Made by a program: the position numbers and the translations under genes
Source of the DNA: Sordaria brevicollis
Taxonomy: Eukaryota > Ascomycota > Sordariomycetes > Sordariales > Sordariaceae
Assembly (NCBI GenBank): GCA_033439795.1
Contig: JAUTDP010000004.1
Location: forward strand, 3,534,001-3,598,000
Reading direction: 5' to 3'
DNA length: 64,000 nt
In this document: positions 23,250 to 33,401 of the stretch, one piece after another
Position numbering within the stretch: the first letter of the stretch is position 1
Layout: each line of letters starts with the position of its first letter
Notes under the pieces: model-generated
What the model was told of the DNA's origin: nothing
Seen by the model: only the letters and a program-made list of their open reading frames with translations
Databases searched by the model: none

Positions 23250-24010
23250 TATTCTTCTTTTACCGTTCGTCGAACCGAGTCGGGTTTATTTTGTAAATTC
23301 TATTTTAATATAATTTATACCGGTAAATATATATTTCCTTCTATAATTCGTTTATTTAAATTAAATATTACGTCCTTTATAGCGGCCGGTTAATCCTTTA
23401 AATTTCGATATCGTTTATCTTTTATTTATTTCTTTAACTCCGTTTTTACTAATTTTACGTATAATTCTATTAGCCCTATTAATGACGGGCTATAAACCGG
23501 TCTATATATTACCCTCGTCTTTTTATTGCTAAATTATTTATAAAATATTATTAAAGCGAAATATTGGGCGTTATTGCTATAAATTTAATTTAAATATTCT
23601 AAAATTAGTCCGGCCCGTTTTTAATTCCGCAATATTATTTTTATAAATAGCGTTTTTATCGGGTAAATTATAAGGAATTGTAAAAAGTAATCGATAATAA
23701 AGTATATATATATTTTATTATTCCGATTTGGAAGGTTAATATTACTTATATAATTTATATTTATTAACTCTTATAATCTTAGAGCGATTACTAGTAATAG
23801 TATTATAATTATTCGCTATTTTAATCCGATTGCCGCGTACGTTTTATACCCCTTTATATACGCCTTTATATTTTAATATTACGTTGGCTATTATAATTTT
23901 CCCTTTAATTTTCGTAGTATTATTATTCCGGTAAAGTACTTATATACTTTATAATATTCTAGTAATATTATTTTTATTTCCTCCCTCGTAACGTATTATA
24001 TTATTTCTCC
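23250..24010 (-). pseudogene. Integrase remnant (zinc-binding and catalytic-core regions), RIP-inactivated
   Basis: On the minus strand the stretch around 23,840-24,000 reads KYFTGI..LRKLKGKL, two stop codons in the place of WW, P, and then YIKGYKTYAAIGLK. This matches the spacing of the H2C2 zinc-binding region of Ty3/gypsy integrases, with Cys/His positions turned into Tyr, as G-to-A and C-to-T change would do. Below it come core-like segments (IPYNLPDKNAI, IAELKTG). Many stop codons show it is dead. Confidence 0.7.
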
Positions 24011-24369
24011 TTTCTTTTCTTTAAATATTAAATCTTATCCTATTATTCGAAATTTTACCGCTTTTCTTAATACGTTACGCCGCGCCGATTTCGATAAATA
24101 GTTTAATCCTAATTTTCCCTCCGTTAAAAATATATAATAATCCGTATACTATTCCTCCTTTTAATAATATTCTTTTATTTTTATTTTCCTATTTTCTTTT
24201 TTCCTTTATAATAATACTATTTCCCGAATTCTATTACTCCCCTCTTCGAACTATATTAAATATACCGGGCCTAAATTAATTTGCCCTTAAATTAGTTCCT
24301 ATTTAATTAAACCTAATTATTCCTTTACGAACGGTAAGATTTCTTCGTCCTATTTTTCGGCCTATTATA

Positions 24370-25060
24370 ATATAGGCGATTTTAATTGGGATAATTTATT
24401 TACAATTTATATAATTTTTATCTTTATTAACCGGTATATAATTATTATATTATATTCGCTTAGCCGATTTAATTAGCGTACTATTTATTTTATTAAGTCC
24501 TTTTCTAAACCGAAAATTTATAGGAGGTTTAAATAGTCGGTATATATTAAAATAAGTAATAAGGATTTTAAAATTATAATATAATATTCGGCTAATATAC
24601 GTAGGATATTTAACGCCTCCCGTTCGTTTATATAGTAATAGGTTTCTATATTGTTCAATTACTATAATATAAATAATAAAATATTTAATTCCCTTATACG
24701 TTTATCGGTAATTTTGGTACCTTTTAAGGAGTTTTTAAATTGGGTTAATATTACCCCGATGCCCGTTTTCGATGTATTGGCTGCGATATATAATTATTTT
24801 CTAGGTATAATTATTTTAATCGTATAATTCTAAACCTAGTCGTAAATATAAATAAACGCTTCGGTTTATTTAAACCCCTAATACTAATTTTTATATATTT
24901 ACTATTATTATATTAATAATCGGCCTTTATTAATAGTTTTCGGTACCTAAATTATATAAACTTTTTTTAATTTGCGGGTATAATCGGCTCGGCCTAATAT
25001 ATATTCCCTTAAGTACGGCACTAGGTATAAAAACGCGTTTAAATCTTTCGGGCCCTTTAA
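24370..25060 (-). pseudogene. RNase H remnant, RIP-inactivated
   Basis: Near 24,420-24,560 the minus strand reads IYTDYLNLL, then IFGLEKDLI, then LNRLSEYNIIIIYR, closely following the conserved YTDH-x-NL...RW...L..Y.F.I.YRPG line at the end of gypsy RNase H domains. Stops replace expected Trp codons. Confidence 0.7.
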
Positions 25061-25079
25061 ATAGTTTTCCGGCTTAATT

Positions 25080-25830
25080 TATTCGGCGAAATAATTCTTA
25101 TACTTTAGTAATAGTTTCAACGTACCTCCGGAGATTTTAAACCCTACCGATATTATTAACGTATTAAATAGTATTATTTTCTTTAATAATAAATAAATTA
25201 ATATAAATATAATACGCGGAAAATAGTATTAATATAAAAAGTTATATATATTATCTAATATTTTAACCGAAGTATTATAATCGTTTATATAATAATCGAA
25301 CGATATATTCTATTTTATATAATACCCGAATAAGCCGAAGAGGGTTAGGCTTTAGTACTTATTATATACCGGTTATAGGCCGAAGCCTTTATTCGTTAAT
25401 TCGCTATATATATATAAAATATTATATATCCCTTAAGGTATCCGTCGGTTTATATATTGGGTATTTGGCGTAATAAACCCCGTCCGATTTTAATATTCTT
25501 TTTTTATTGGGACTATTTAATAATTATAAACCGTATCCGTTTAAAAGAAAATTCTATATTCCCCGGTAATTATATATCGAAATAGCCCGTTTCGGTTATA
25601 TATTAATTATTAAGGCTTAATTATTTAGTAATTTACCGGCCGGTAATCTATTATAATACGGAAATCCTTATTACTCTTTATTAAATATTTAGTATAGGCT
25701 CCCTATAGCGAAGTTTTTAGGTAAATTTAACTGATTCGTTTTATTTTTAGAAATATTTAATAAATAAAATCGCGTTCTTTAAGGGTATACCGTAATTATT
25801 TTAATTTATAAGGTATTGCGTTCTTAATTA
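25080..25830 (-). pseudogene. Reverse transcriptase remnant, RIP-inactivated
   Basis: The minus strand reads, in order, KDFRIIIDYRPVNY (about 25,625-25,670), FITPNTQYINRRIPQGIYN (about 25,420-25,490) and SGGTLKLLLKYKNYFAE (about 25,080-25,140). These correspond to the R-x-x-x-DYR-x-LN, F-x-Y-x-x-MP-G-x-x-NAP and thumb-to-connection segments of Ty3/gypsy RTs. The catalytic YXDD region is too mutated to read with confidence. Confidence 0.75.
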
Positions 25831-27059
25831 GGTTTACTAAATGTTCGGCTAAATTCGTTAATTTAATATCGCTTAGTTATATTGCGAATATATTTTTATA
25901 AATATAAATAAATTTAGCCGTTTTTACTCTCTACGTATTATTTAGTAATATATCCTTTAATTTAATACCGATATTAATAATTTATGTAAATATCTTTGCG
26001 TCGGATATTGTAAATAATGGTCGGATAACCGAATGTTATATTACCTCCTGTTATTATCCCGAAGCTGGTTACGTTATTAATATTGGTAATTCGTTTATAA
26101 TATTTTAATTTATTAACTTTATAAATTTTATACGAAGTTTCGACTATTTATTCCGGTTTTTATTAACGTTAAAGGCCGCTAACGCTAATTCCCTATTATT
26201 TAGGCCGTTTAATGCTAATACCGTCTTGCCTTCGCTATCGTAGATATTTAATTAATTAAGGTTATTTATATTAGTTTTTATTGGGGTATTTGGATAATTA
26301 ATCCTAATATTCGGCGTATAAATTAATTTCGCTCTTCCCCCTTTATATAGAATCGTCGGTAATGGGGTTTATACTAGTAGGGTATCGGTTTAATTTTCTG
26401 GGGGTAATAGGAGATAATTGTATTTATATTCTTCGTTATATTACTTTATTATAGTTAATAAGCGGTTAACGATTTATAAGTCCGTTTTTAATAACGTTTT
26501 ACCGATTAGTATTATAGTTATCTACTTCTTTATTACCTTTTGAATATTTATAACCGCCTAATTAGATTTAATTAAGTAGATTATTAATATTATATTTTAT
26601 TTTAGGAATTTATCCCGAAATCGCCCTAAGTTTAATTTCGGTACTCTTTTCCCGGTAAGGTTATTATTAATACCGTTGCGAATTCAATTATTATTAGTAT
26701 TTCGTTTTAAATTATCGCGGTTGCGAATTCTTCGTTTTCGTTAATATTATAATCTTCGTTATTTAATTTATATAGTATTTATAACTCCGGTATTAATATT
26801 TCGATTAATAGTTTTATTTCCTTTCCGCGATTATTAAATAAAGGAACGGTAATTTTAAAACCTCCTTTACCCTATAATATAATCCGGTAATAAAAATAGT
26901 CCAATTGGGCCCGTACGTAATATAATTATATTCTATTTAATAATAGGTTATATATATTATTTATACTTATTACGTAGGTACGTAATTATATTATTAATTT
27001 ATATATAATTAGTCGGAGGTTAATATATTTAGTAATTTAGGCGTGTAAATTATTCGCGA

Positions 27060-27300
27060 AATTAACGAAGAACCCCTATTCCACTTTTTTACGTTCTAAT
27101 CCAAGCGTATCGATTACCATCGGGCTAATTAAGTTTAATAAAGACCTATAATCGATTAAATATCGTTTTAATTATATCTAATCGATTTATTTTTTAATAT
27201 AGCCGAGTTTTACTTTCGGTATTTCGGAGAGCGTAATATTAATATTTATATTTATTTCTTCCGCGCCGGTATTATTTATAAATAGTAATTTAATTCGGAA
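27060..27300 (-). pseudogene. Retroviral-type aspartic protease remnant, RIP-inactivated
   Basis: The minus strand reads YLIDYRSLLNLISPMVIDTL. The position and hydrophobic frame fit the LIDSG-x-x-x-NLIS active-site line of gypsy proteases, with the residues after Asp altered by G-to-A changes. The location between the zinc knuckle and RT is as expected. Confidence 0.6.
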
Positions 27301-28069
27301 GCGATTAAAAACTATCGTTCATTTACAATTATATTTAATTTCTTCGTCGAAACCTATAAAATATATTAATTATACCTTTATTTAAAGAGATTAATTAAGT
27401 ATCTATTTTAATTTTAATATAATATTTTAATCTCGAATTTAATTTATAATATTAAATCTTTTTAAATTTTTAATTATACGAATCGGGATAATATTTCGTT
27501 TGCCTTTTGGTATTACCGTTTTATTAAATAATTTTTCTTTTATTTAGCGCTATTTCTCTTATTCCCGCTTTAATACCTTAAACCCGGTCGTTCCCTTCTA
27601 TATTAGGGTTCGCGGTACGGTTAAGTTTAGTTTAACCGGTTTAATTAGGGTTAAATTAATTAGGCTAGGGGTTATAATTCGAAGGCGGACGGGTATTATA
27701 TTTATTATATATTTATTTTCGTCCGCGATATATATATATTTCGAACGTTTAATTAGTCCGACTATATTAATTATTGATAATGCGCGTTATTCCATCGATA
27801 CGAACCCGTCCGGCGTAAATATTTCTCCAACGTCGTAATAAATTAATAAATATATTTATTAGATTTTGTTTATTATTATTGTAATGCCCGTTATACGTAA
27901 AGGTTGCGGCGTAGTTATTAATATATTATATATTTTTATTACCTTCGGGTTAGTATTATAATTTTATATTTTTATTTTATTGTTAAAATTGTATATTAAT
28001 TTAAACGGTATTTCTTTCCCATTCTTTAAATAATCGGTAATAATGTGTTTTTCTTATCCCGACTTAAAC

Positions 28070-28135
28070 GGTTCTAAATATATAATTATATAATATCCTT
28101 TTTATAAATAATTATAATAGTAAATTTCCCGATCG
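28070..28135 (-). pseudogene. Gag zinc-knuckle remnant
   Basis: The minus strand reads Y-YN-Y-(L,stop,K,G)-Y-YIII-Y-LEPFKSG. If each of the four key Tyr codons (TAT) derives from TGT (Cys) or CAT (His), the spacing is exactly CX2CX4HX4C. Only transitions are needed, as RIP would produce. Confidence 0.6.
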
Positions 28136-28639
28136 TTTTAGCGTCTACCCTATTAGTAAAGTTAGGGTTATTTCGTAGGTATATATTATTAGGGATATTA
28201 AAATATTTACTAGAATTACTATTAAGGTTAATATATATTTTATTAAGCTAATTAATAAGATTATTATTATTATTAGAAAGGCTATTATTTATATAATTGC
28301 TATTATTAGAAATTTTAAGGTTATTAGAAATATTATAAGTGCGGCGTAATTATTCCGGTCCGGTATAATTAGCCGTTATCTCCGTTTAAATTATTTTAGG
28401 GATACGGTTAGTTTAAATTAACCGTCGGGTTATAAATTTAGAGTAAATATTAATTATATTATAAATATTTAAGAGTATTGTAAAAAATGCCCGTATTATT
28501 CTTAAAAGTAAGGGATATCTATCCTCTTAGTAATAAATTATATATAGCCGAAAATACCCGAATTATTTCCCGAAGGGTTTTTATTATATTAATACTATTA
28601 ATTAATATAACTATTTGCCGTTTAAAGAAAGGGTTTAAT

Positions 28640-29180
28640 TCGTCGTTTAATATAATAGTATAATTAATAATAGTTTTACGAATATTATTAAACGTTATAA
28701 TTTCCGATAGTAAATTATTAATATCGAATATTCCTTTACCGAATAACCGATTTTATACGCGTTCTTATAATTTCTAGTCCGCCTTATAATTATTATTATA
28801 TAATTGCATTAAGAGTCGATCCTTTAAATCCTTCCGTTAATTATTAAAATATTAGTAGGATAATTCCTCTATTTAATAGACGTAGTCGTAGAGTTTTTCG
28901 CTAAAGCGTCGAGTAAAAGCCGATATTTAGGCCCTAATAGTCCGATTTTAATCGATAATACGAAGTTTAAACCGGTTAGAGAAGAATACCCGGTAAATTT
29001 ATTATTTACGGTTAGGCCCGGATAAATTAAGGTATTAATCCTTAATTACCCCTCTTAAACCCCGTTTAAAAGTAGCCTACGTTTCTTTTATATTTTACTC
29101 CGCGGATAAATTTAATAATCGTTTTACGAATAATTTAATATCTTTTAAGTACTTTATAAGGTTTTCGCTAAGTAGGCCGG
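28640..29180 (-). pseudogene. Gag capsid-like remnant
   Basis: Long readable minus-strand stretches interrupted by TAA/TAG include LRGVIKD.YLNLSGPNR, SNRFKLRIID, ISAFTRRFSEKLYDYV and KDLKDRLLMQLYNNNYKAD. This resembles capsid segments of fungal gypsy Gag proteins (L-x-G-x-A-x-x-WY followed by LR.R..ES..DY). It is upstream, in element orientation, of the zinc knuckle. Confidence 0.55.
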
Positions 29181-30592
29181 AGAACGTTCCCGAGAATTTT
29201 AGTATAATAATGTAATTAAACCGAGTAATTGAATTATAAAAATTGGAAAACGATAACGCGAACGAAATAATCGTAATAGGTAAATTGGGTATTAAAATTG
29301 TAAATACGTTTTAAAGAAAATTAATAGGCGGCAATTAAAATAGGGCTATTTAAACTTCGGTTTACGGAATTTACACTATTTACTATAGTTAAATTTCGAT
29401 TTTTTATAAATAATTATACGTTTTTTTTATAAATTAGTAAAAGGAGGAGTAAATATATTAATAAGAGTAACGAATTAAATTTATATATAAACCGATACTT
29501 TTAATACTAATTAGGTTTAATTAGGCTAGGTTTAAAGGGGGTTAGATTAGAATTGAATTTAATTTAGATAATTAATCTAAATTAAACGTAATTAAAGTAA
29601 TCGTACTACTTTCGAAATATAAATATTTAAGAGAGGTTGTAAATAGATGAAGTATTAATATAGTAGGCGAATATTTTAAATATATAGAAAGAGAGAAATA
29701 AATAAATTATTAAATATATAAAGAATAGGTAAATAATAATAATTATATTATAAAGTATAATTTTAATAATTAAAGTATTAACCAATATATTATTAATAGG
29801 GAGAAAAGGAAAAGGGCTTAATAAAGTAGGTAGGATGGGTATTTATATATTCTAATATTATAGTGCGTATTATTTACTCCTCCTCGAATTTAATTACTAA
29901 ATTTTCCCTAAATTTTTTATTCGGTATATCCTTCCTATATTTTTCGCTTTTTATTACGCCCTTCCTATATCCTTTATTCGTCTTTATTTATTATTTATTT
30001 ATTTATATTTACTTTTAATAGATATTATTCTACCTTTCTTTTAAATATTAACCGTCTTTTAAATACTAACCGTTTCCTTAGCGCTAATTATCTCCTAATC
30101 CTCCTTCTCGTTACCCCCGTCCTCCCCTAAAAAATATTTATATATAATCGGCGAAATCCCTTCTCTTTCCTTCCTTTAAAAATAATTATTTATATTAATC
30201 CTCCTTATTATTCTAAAAATATTAATTAAATTTCAATAATTCGTTCTATCCTACAGTTAGTAACTTATTCTTCGGGTCCGAAAGTATTATAATATAACTC
30301 TAGGCTTAATTTATATTTTCTTATATCTTCCCCTAATATCGGAAAGTATTAATATATATCCCCCTCGATAATTCTCTCCTATTATTATCGTATATTGGTT
30401 CGTTCGCTCGTAGCCTTAATTAGCTCGACCCGGTTCGGTCTAGTTCGTATACGATTCGCGTTTTTATTTAGGCTCGGCCGGGTTTAATTACGTCGGTTGT
30501 ATTAGGAGATTATCGTCGAATAATCAAATGCTTTATAAAGATAAATAAACCCCTACCATTGCGATACCCTTGGGTAGGATACGCCAAAAATA

Positions 30593-30737
30593 CGGCCAGC
30601 TGGCGCGCTAATAAAAGAGGGACTGGATAATCGACAATGGTGGGCTTATATTATTAAAGTGTAAGTATCTAAGAACTGCATCGCTATCTGTGGTTTTGTA
30701 CCCGGCGGTCTGTGCGCGCCAGTGGCGCCTTCCCAAC
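30593..30737. repeat. 145-bp direct repeat, right copy, flanking the RIP island
   Basis: It matches 20476-20620 over its whole length without gaps, in the same orientation. At the island-facing (left) side this copy carries the T or A at three of the first four differences; at the outer side it keeps the C or G. It contains the inverted pair CTGGCGCGC near its start and GCGCGCCAG at 30714-30722. Confidence 0.93.
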
Positions 30738-31701
30738 GTCATAGCCGAAAGCGTCCACTTCACTGGTGGTTCGCGACTTGCCCCGCCTTTCCAGGATTTT
30801 GTGTCACGTCAATTGCCGGCCGGGTTCACGAGCTCACGTGATCAAAGGGTACGCGGCGGACATAACGAGTGAGACTTGAGGATAGGAATCGTTTGTACCA
30901 ACCACACAAACTTCACCAAATCCCAGCACGACTCGCTGTCTCCCCAACAACACATATTCCATTCCTTCTTGGTTCCAATTCGACGGGGTTTTCTATGGTC
31001 CCTATTCCCATCCTCCATACTTGTTCCCCAAGGATCTTTCCGTTTTCTGTCCTGCTGTCGTCAGCTTCCTTGGCCTCGTGTGACACTCAAACTCCCGTCT
31101 CGTTTGTCTTGGAGGGTGTCTCGTATTCTGCGACCGCAAGTGTGGTGGCGATTGGCGATTATTTCTGTTGCCTGTTTTCGGGGTTTGTCGGTCACTTCAG
31201 CCTCCAGGGGCAACGCCGCGTTTCCAAGACACATCCATCTTCACCTTGACCCCTGGCTTGTACAAGAGCCTTGCGATTCTCGGTTGCCTTCCGAAACCAC
31301 GAATGATCTCCACATTGACAGCCCGAGGGAACTCAAGGGGGCAGGATGCTTGGCCGAGTATCCCTCCCGCGTGGTGTTTAACGGCCAGGCTGCAATTTTA
31401 TCTAATCTTGACACCATCTGTCTGCTTCAGTGACGCATCCTTCCTATGATCTATCGGTCGATTTCATTCATATCCACCAAAGATTGTATCAACGTGCCCT
31501 GCACTGGTCTGCAAAAAAAAGGGTTGAACCGGTAGCCTCACTCGAGGGTCTTGTGGAAGCCCATCTTCAAATATTCACTGCCTCCCAAGCTCTATTTCGA
31601 TAAAGGCATCTTTTTGGCCGCCATAGCAGTCTGGTCTGGTCTTTCTGTCTCAATCACTTCCCACTGACGTCTTCAATTCCCTTCCGTCCATAAAACCCAC
31701 C
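30738..31701. other. Intergenic region or leader upstream of the first F-box gene
   Basis: Normal base composition resumes immediately right of the repeat. Overlapping ORFs of up to 185 codons (30876-31433) lack recognisable domains and two compete in different frames, so I do not call them genes. It probably contains the promoter and 5' UTR of the gene at 31702. Confidence 0.45.
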
Positions 31702-32404
31702 ATGGCATCACTCCCACGCCGGTATAAGTCCGGACCTGCATCTCCGTGTCCGGCCCCACAAATCCCGACCTCCGACCCATTCAACCCAACGCCGTCCGAT
31801 GGTCAGCCGGCGTCAGATGTAGAGCTTCTCAAAAACGTTCAACCCGATTTGGGGTCTCCTGTTGTGCGAAAGAAATCGTTCATGGACCTTCCCACCGAAA
31901 TCCATCTCCTCATTACCGAACATCTGATTTATCCCGATGCCTTGGCCATGAAACATGTCAACGGATATTTCTACAATCTGGTCGATACCGGTGTGTGCAA
32001 AAAGGTCGAGTGGCTTTTCGACTGTCGAAGGCTTCACCTGGGATGCCCCAATGACACGCGCTGCGACCTTGGTAGCGACTTGAGGTTTTGTCGAGGCAGT
32101 GTAAAGTGAGTTTACTTGTCAAGTCATTATACTCCTATCCCCTCTTTCCTTCGGCGTCAGGCAAGTGCTGATACATGGTTTTAGGCTTCTTATGCAGCGT
32201 TGGAGGGAGCACAATGAATGCGAAGCCCGTCCCGGCCTTGGTTGTGTGGTATACAGCACTTCAAGGTGCGTGCATCGCAGGAAGCTAAAATATCGAGTGA
32301 AAAGGTTGATGCGACTAAAGCTCACAATCGATCTGCCACTCCTGATCTTGGCCTTGTTGGTTGTTCTTGGAGCTTGGTGGGCTGTCCCATTGTTCTGTGG
32401 ATAG
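31702..32404 (+). CDS. F-box-like protein with C-terminal membrane segment
   Basis: Two exons, 31702-32105 and 32185-32404 (207 aa). The donor is GTGAGT, a CTGAT branch site lies about 20 bp before TTTTAG, and the split codon is Lys. After a Pro/Ser-rich N-terminus of about 55 residues comes an F-box-like stretch (FMDLPTEIHLLITEHLIYPD). It is followed by a Cys-containing region (CPNDTRCD...RFCRGSVK, then HNECEARPGLGC). Residues about 183-205 form a hydrophobic segment (TIDLPLLILALLVVLGAWWA) ending two residues before the C-terminus, so the protein could be tail-anchored. F-box proteins bring substrates to SCF ubiquitin ligases; a membrane-anchored one would act at an organelle or ER surface (inference). 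The F-box match is modest. Confidence 0.7.
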
Positions 32405-33401
32405 GTGGAAGACTGATCGTCCATGACACAATGTCAACAAGGCGCTGGTTGCCCGGAAAGACACTGAATGGGAAGGGGTTCCGTGTTCGCAACATATTTT
32501 CTGTCAGTGTGTACCAAGCTGGCGCGCGGGAGCGGTGAGCGCTGTTTTCATGCTGGACACTTATTACACGCTGCCCTTTTGCAAAGCATGCGTAGTGTAC
32601 TGACGTTTCAGCAGACTGCTCATACATAATGTTATTCATGTCTCTTCGAAATCCATGATGAAGACACTCAGATTTCCACCATGCCCCTTCTACTCCTGTG
32701 CCTCCTCATTGCCTTGCGCGAGTTTACGGTTGCGCCCAGTACGTGCAGGCTCGTATGATACAAAGTGATCATTGTCCGAGAAACAGAGGACGGCCCGGCT
32801 TTCTGGTAACAACAAGCGGTAGCAGCTGTATAAGCGACATTGAAGTTCTAAGTTTTGCGATGGCTGTCTAGCATCATCTCGACACTTTGCTGCAGCACTG
32901 TCGCAGGCTTTTTGAAATACATTGTTGTCCTTGACTGGACCATTGGGGCCTATCGGATGAAACATACCTTGGCCGAGTCGATTTCTGGCTTGTCTTGTCC
33001 AAAAGCCCAGGTGACAGACAGGATTCGTCCTCATTCTTACCTTTTCCAAAGAGGCTACAGCAACCTGAACTGACACACTCATGTTCTGTTCACAAGTGCT
33101 ATTTTTCGAGGAGCCACCCTTCAAAGTACCAATTCACTGACGTTTTACAGACCTTGTGGCAAGCATGCCGATAAATTTACAAGATTAGGCGGATAGATCA
33201 TCAGGTTGTTGAAAAACCTGATCACCTTCACCGTGAAGAGGATTGATGTTTCTGCTACTATTTAATCAACCATTTCCACTTGCAAACCGGATTTGGTTCG
33301 TCGACTTTTCCTCTCATCACGCAATCCGGTTATCACAACAGACGACCCCTTCGCTTTGCAACTTCAACATCGTATAGCTCTTGGTCAGAGATACATTCAA
33401 G
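32405..33401. other. Intergenic region between the two F-box genes
   Basis: No supported gene. Short ORFs on both strands lack domains. It holds the presumed terminator of the first and promoter of the second F-box gene. Confidence 0.45.

Larger units (their letters stand above)
20621..30592 (-). mobile_element. RIP-mutated Ty3/gypsy LTR-retrotransposon island (degenerate)
   Basis: About 10 kb of extremely AT-rich DNA with no long ORF. CpA and TpG are almost absent and TpA is abundant, while CpG, CpC and CpT remain, which is the pattern RIP produces. Translated on the minus strand with stops ignored, gag, protease, RT, RNase H and integrase segments appear in that order from high to low coordinates; each is listed separately. 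The coding remnants span about 23.2-29.2 kb. The flanks (20.6-23.2 and 29.2-30.6 kb) are equally AT-rich and probably include LTRs or further insertions, but I could not identify LTRs by eye. Such islands are normally heterochromatic and cytosine-methylated in Neurospora (knowledge of the genus, not visible here). Confidence 0.9.

Noticed and set aside
28461..29649. Short similarity ATAAATATTTAAGAG...TTGTAAA at 28461 and 29619
   Set aside because: About 25 bp of very AT-rich sequence; chance matches are expected in this composition, and one copy falls inside the gag remnant region.
20621..30592. Interpretation of the AT-rich block as a centromere core or mitochondrial insertion
   Set aside because: Only 10 kb long and it contains ordered gypsy domain remnants with CpA depletion, which RIP explains. 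Mitochondrial DNA would not show this dinucleotide bias.
20476..30737. 145-bp repeats as the LTRs of the gypsy element
   Set aside because: The ends are not TG...CA, the outer parts are barely mutated unlike the element, and the coding remnants stop about 1.4 to 2.6 kb short of the repeats, leaving room for other LTRs.
30876..31433. 185-codon ORF right of the RIP island
   Set aside because: It competes with another frame over the same bases, lacks any motif and lies where the F-box gene leader is expected.
32690..33124. 144-codon minus-strand ORF between the F-box genes
   Set aside because: No domain and atypical residue composition; likely chance.
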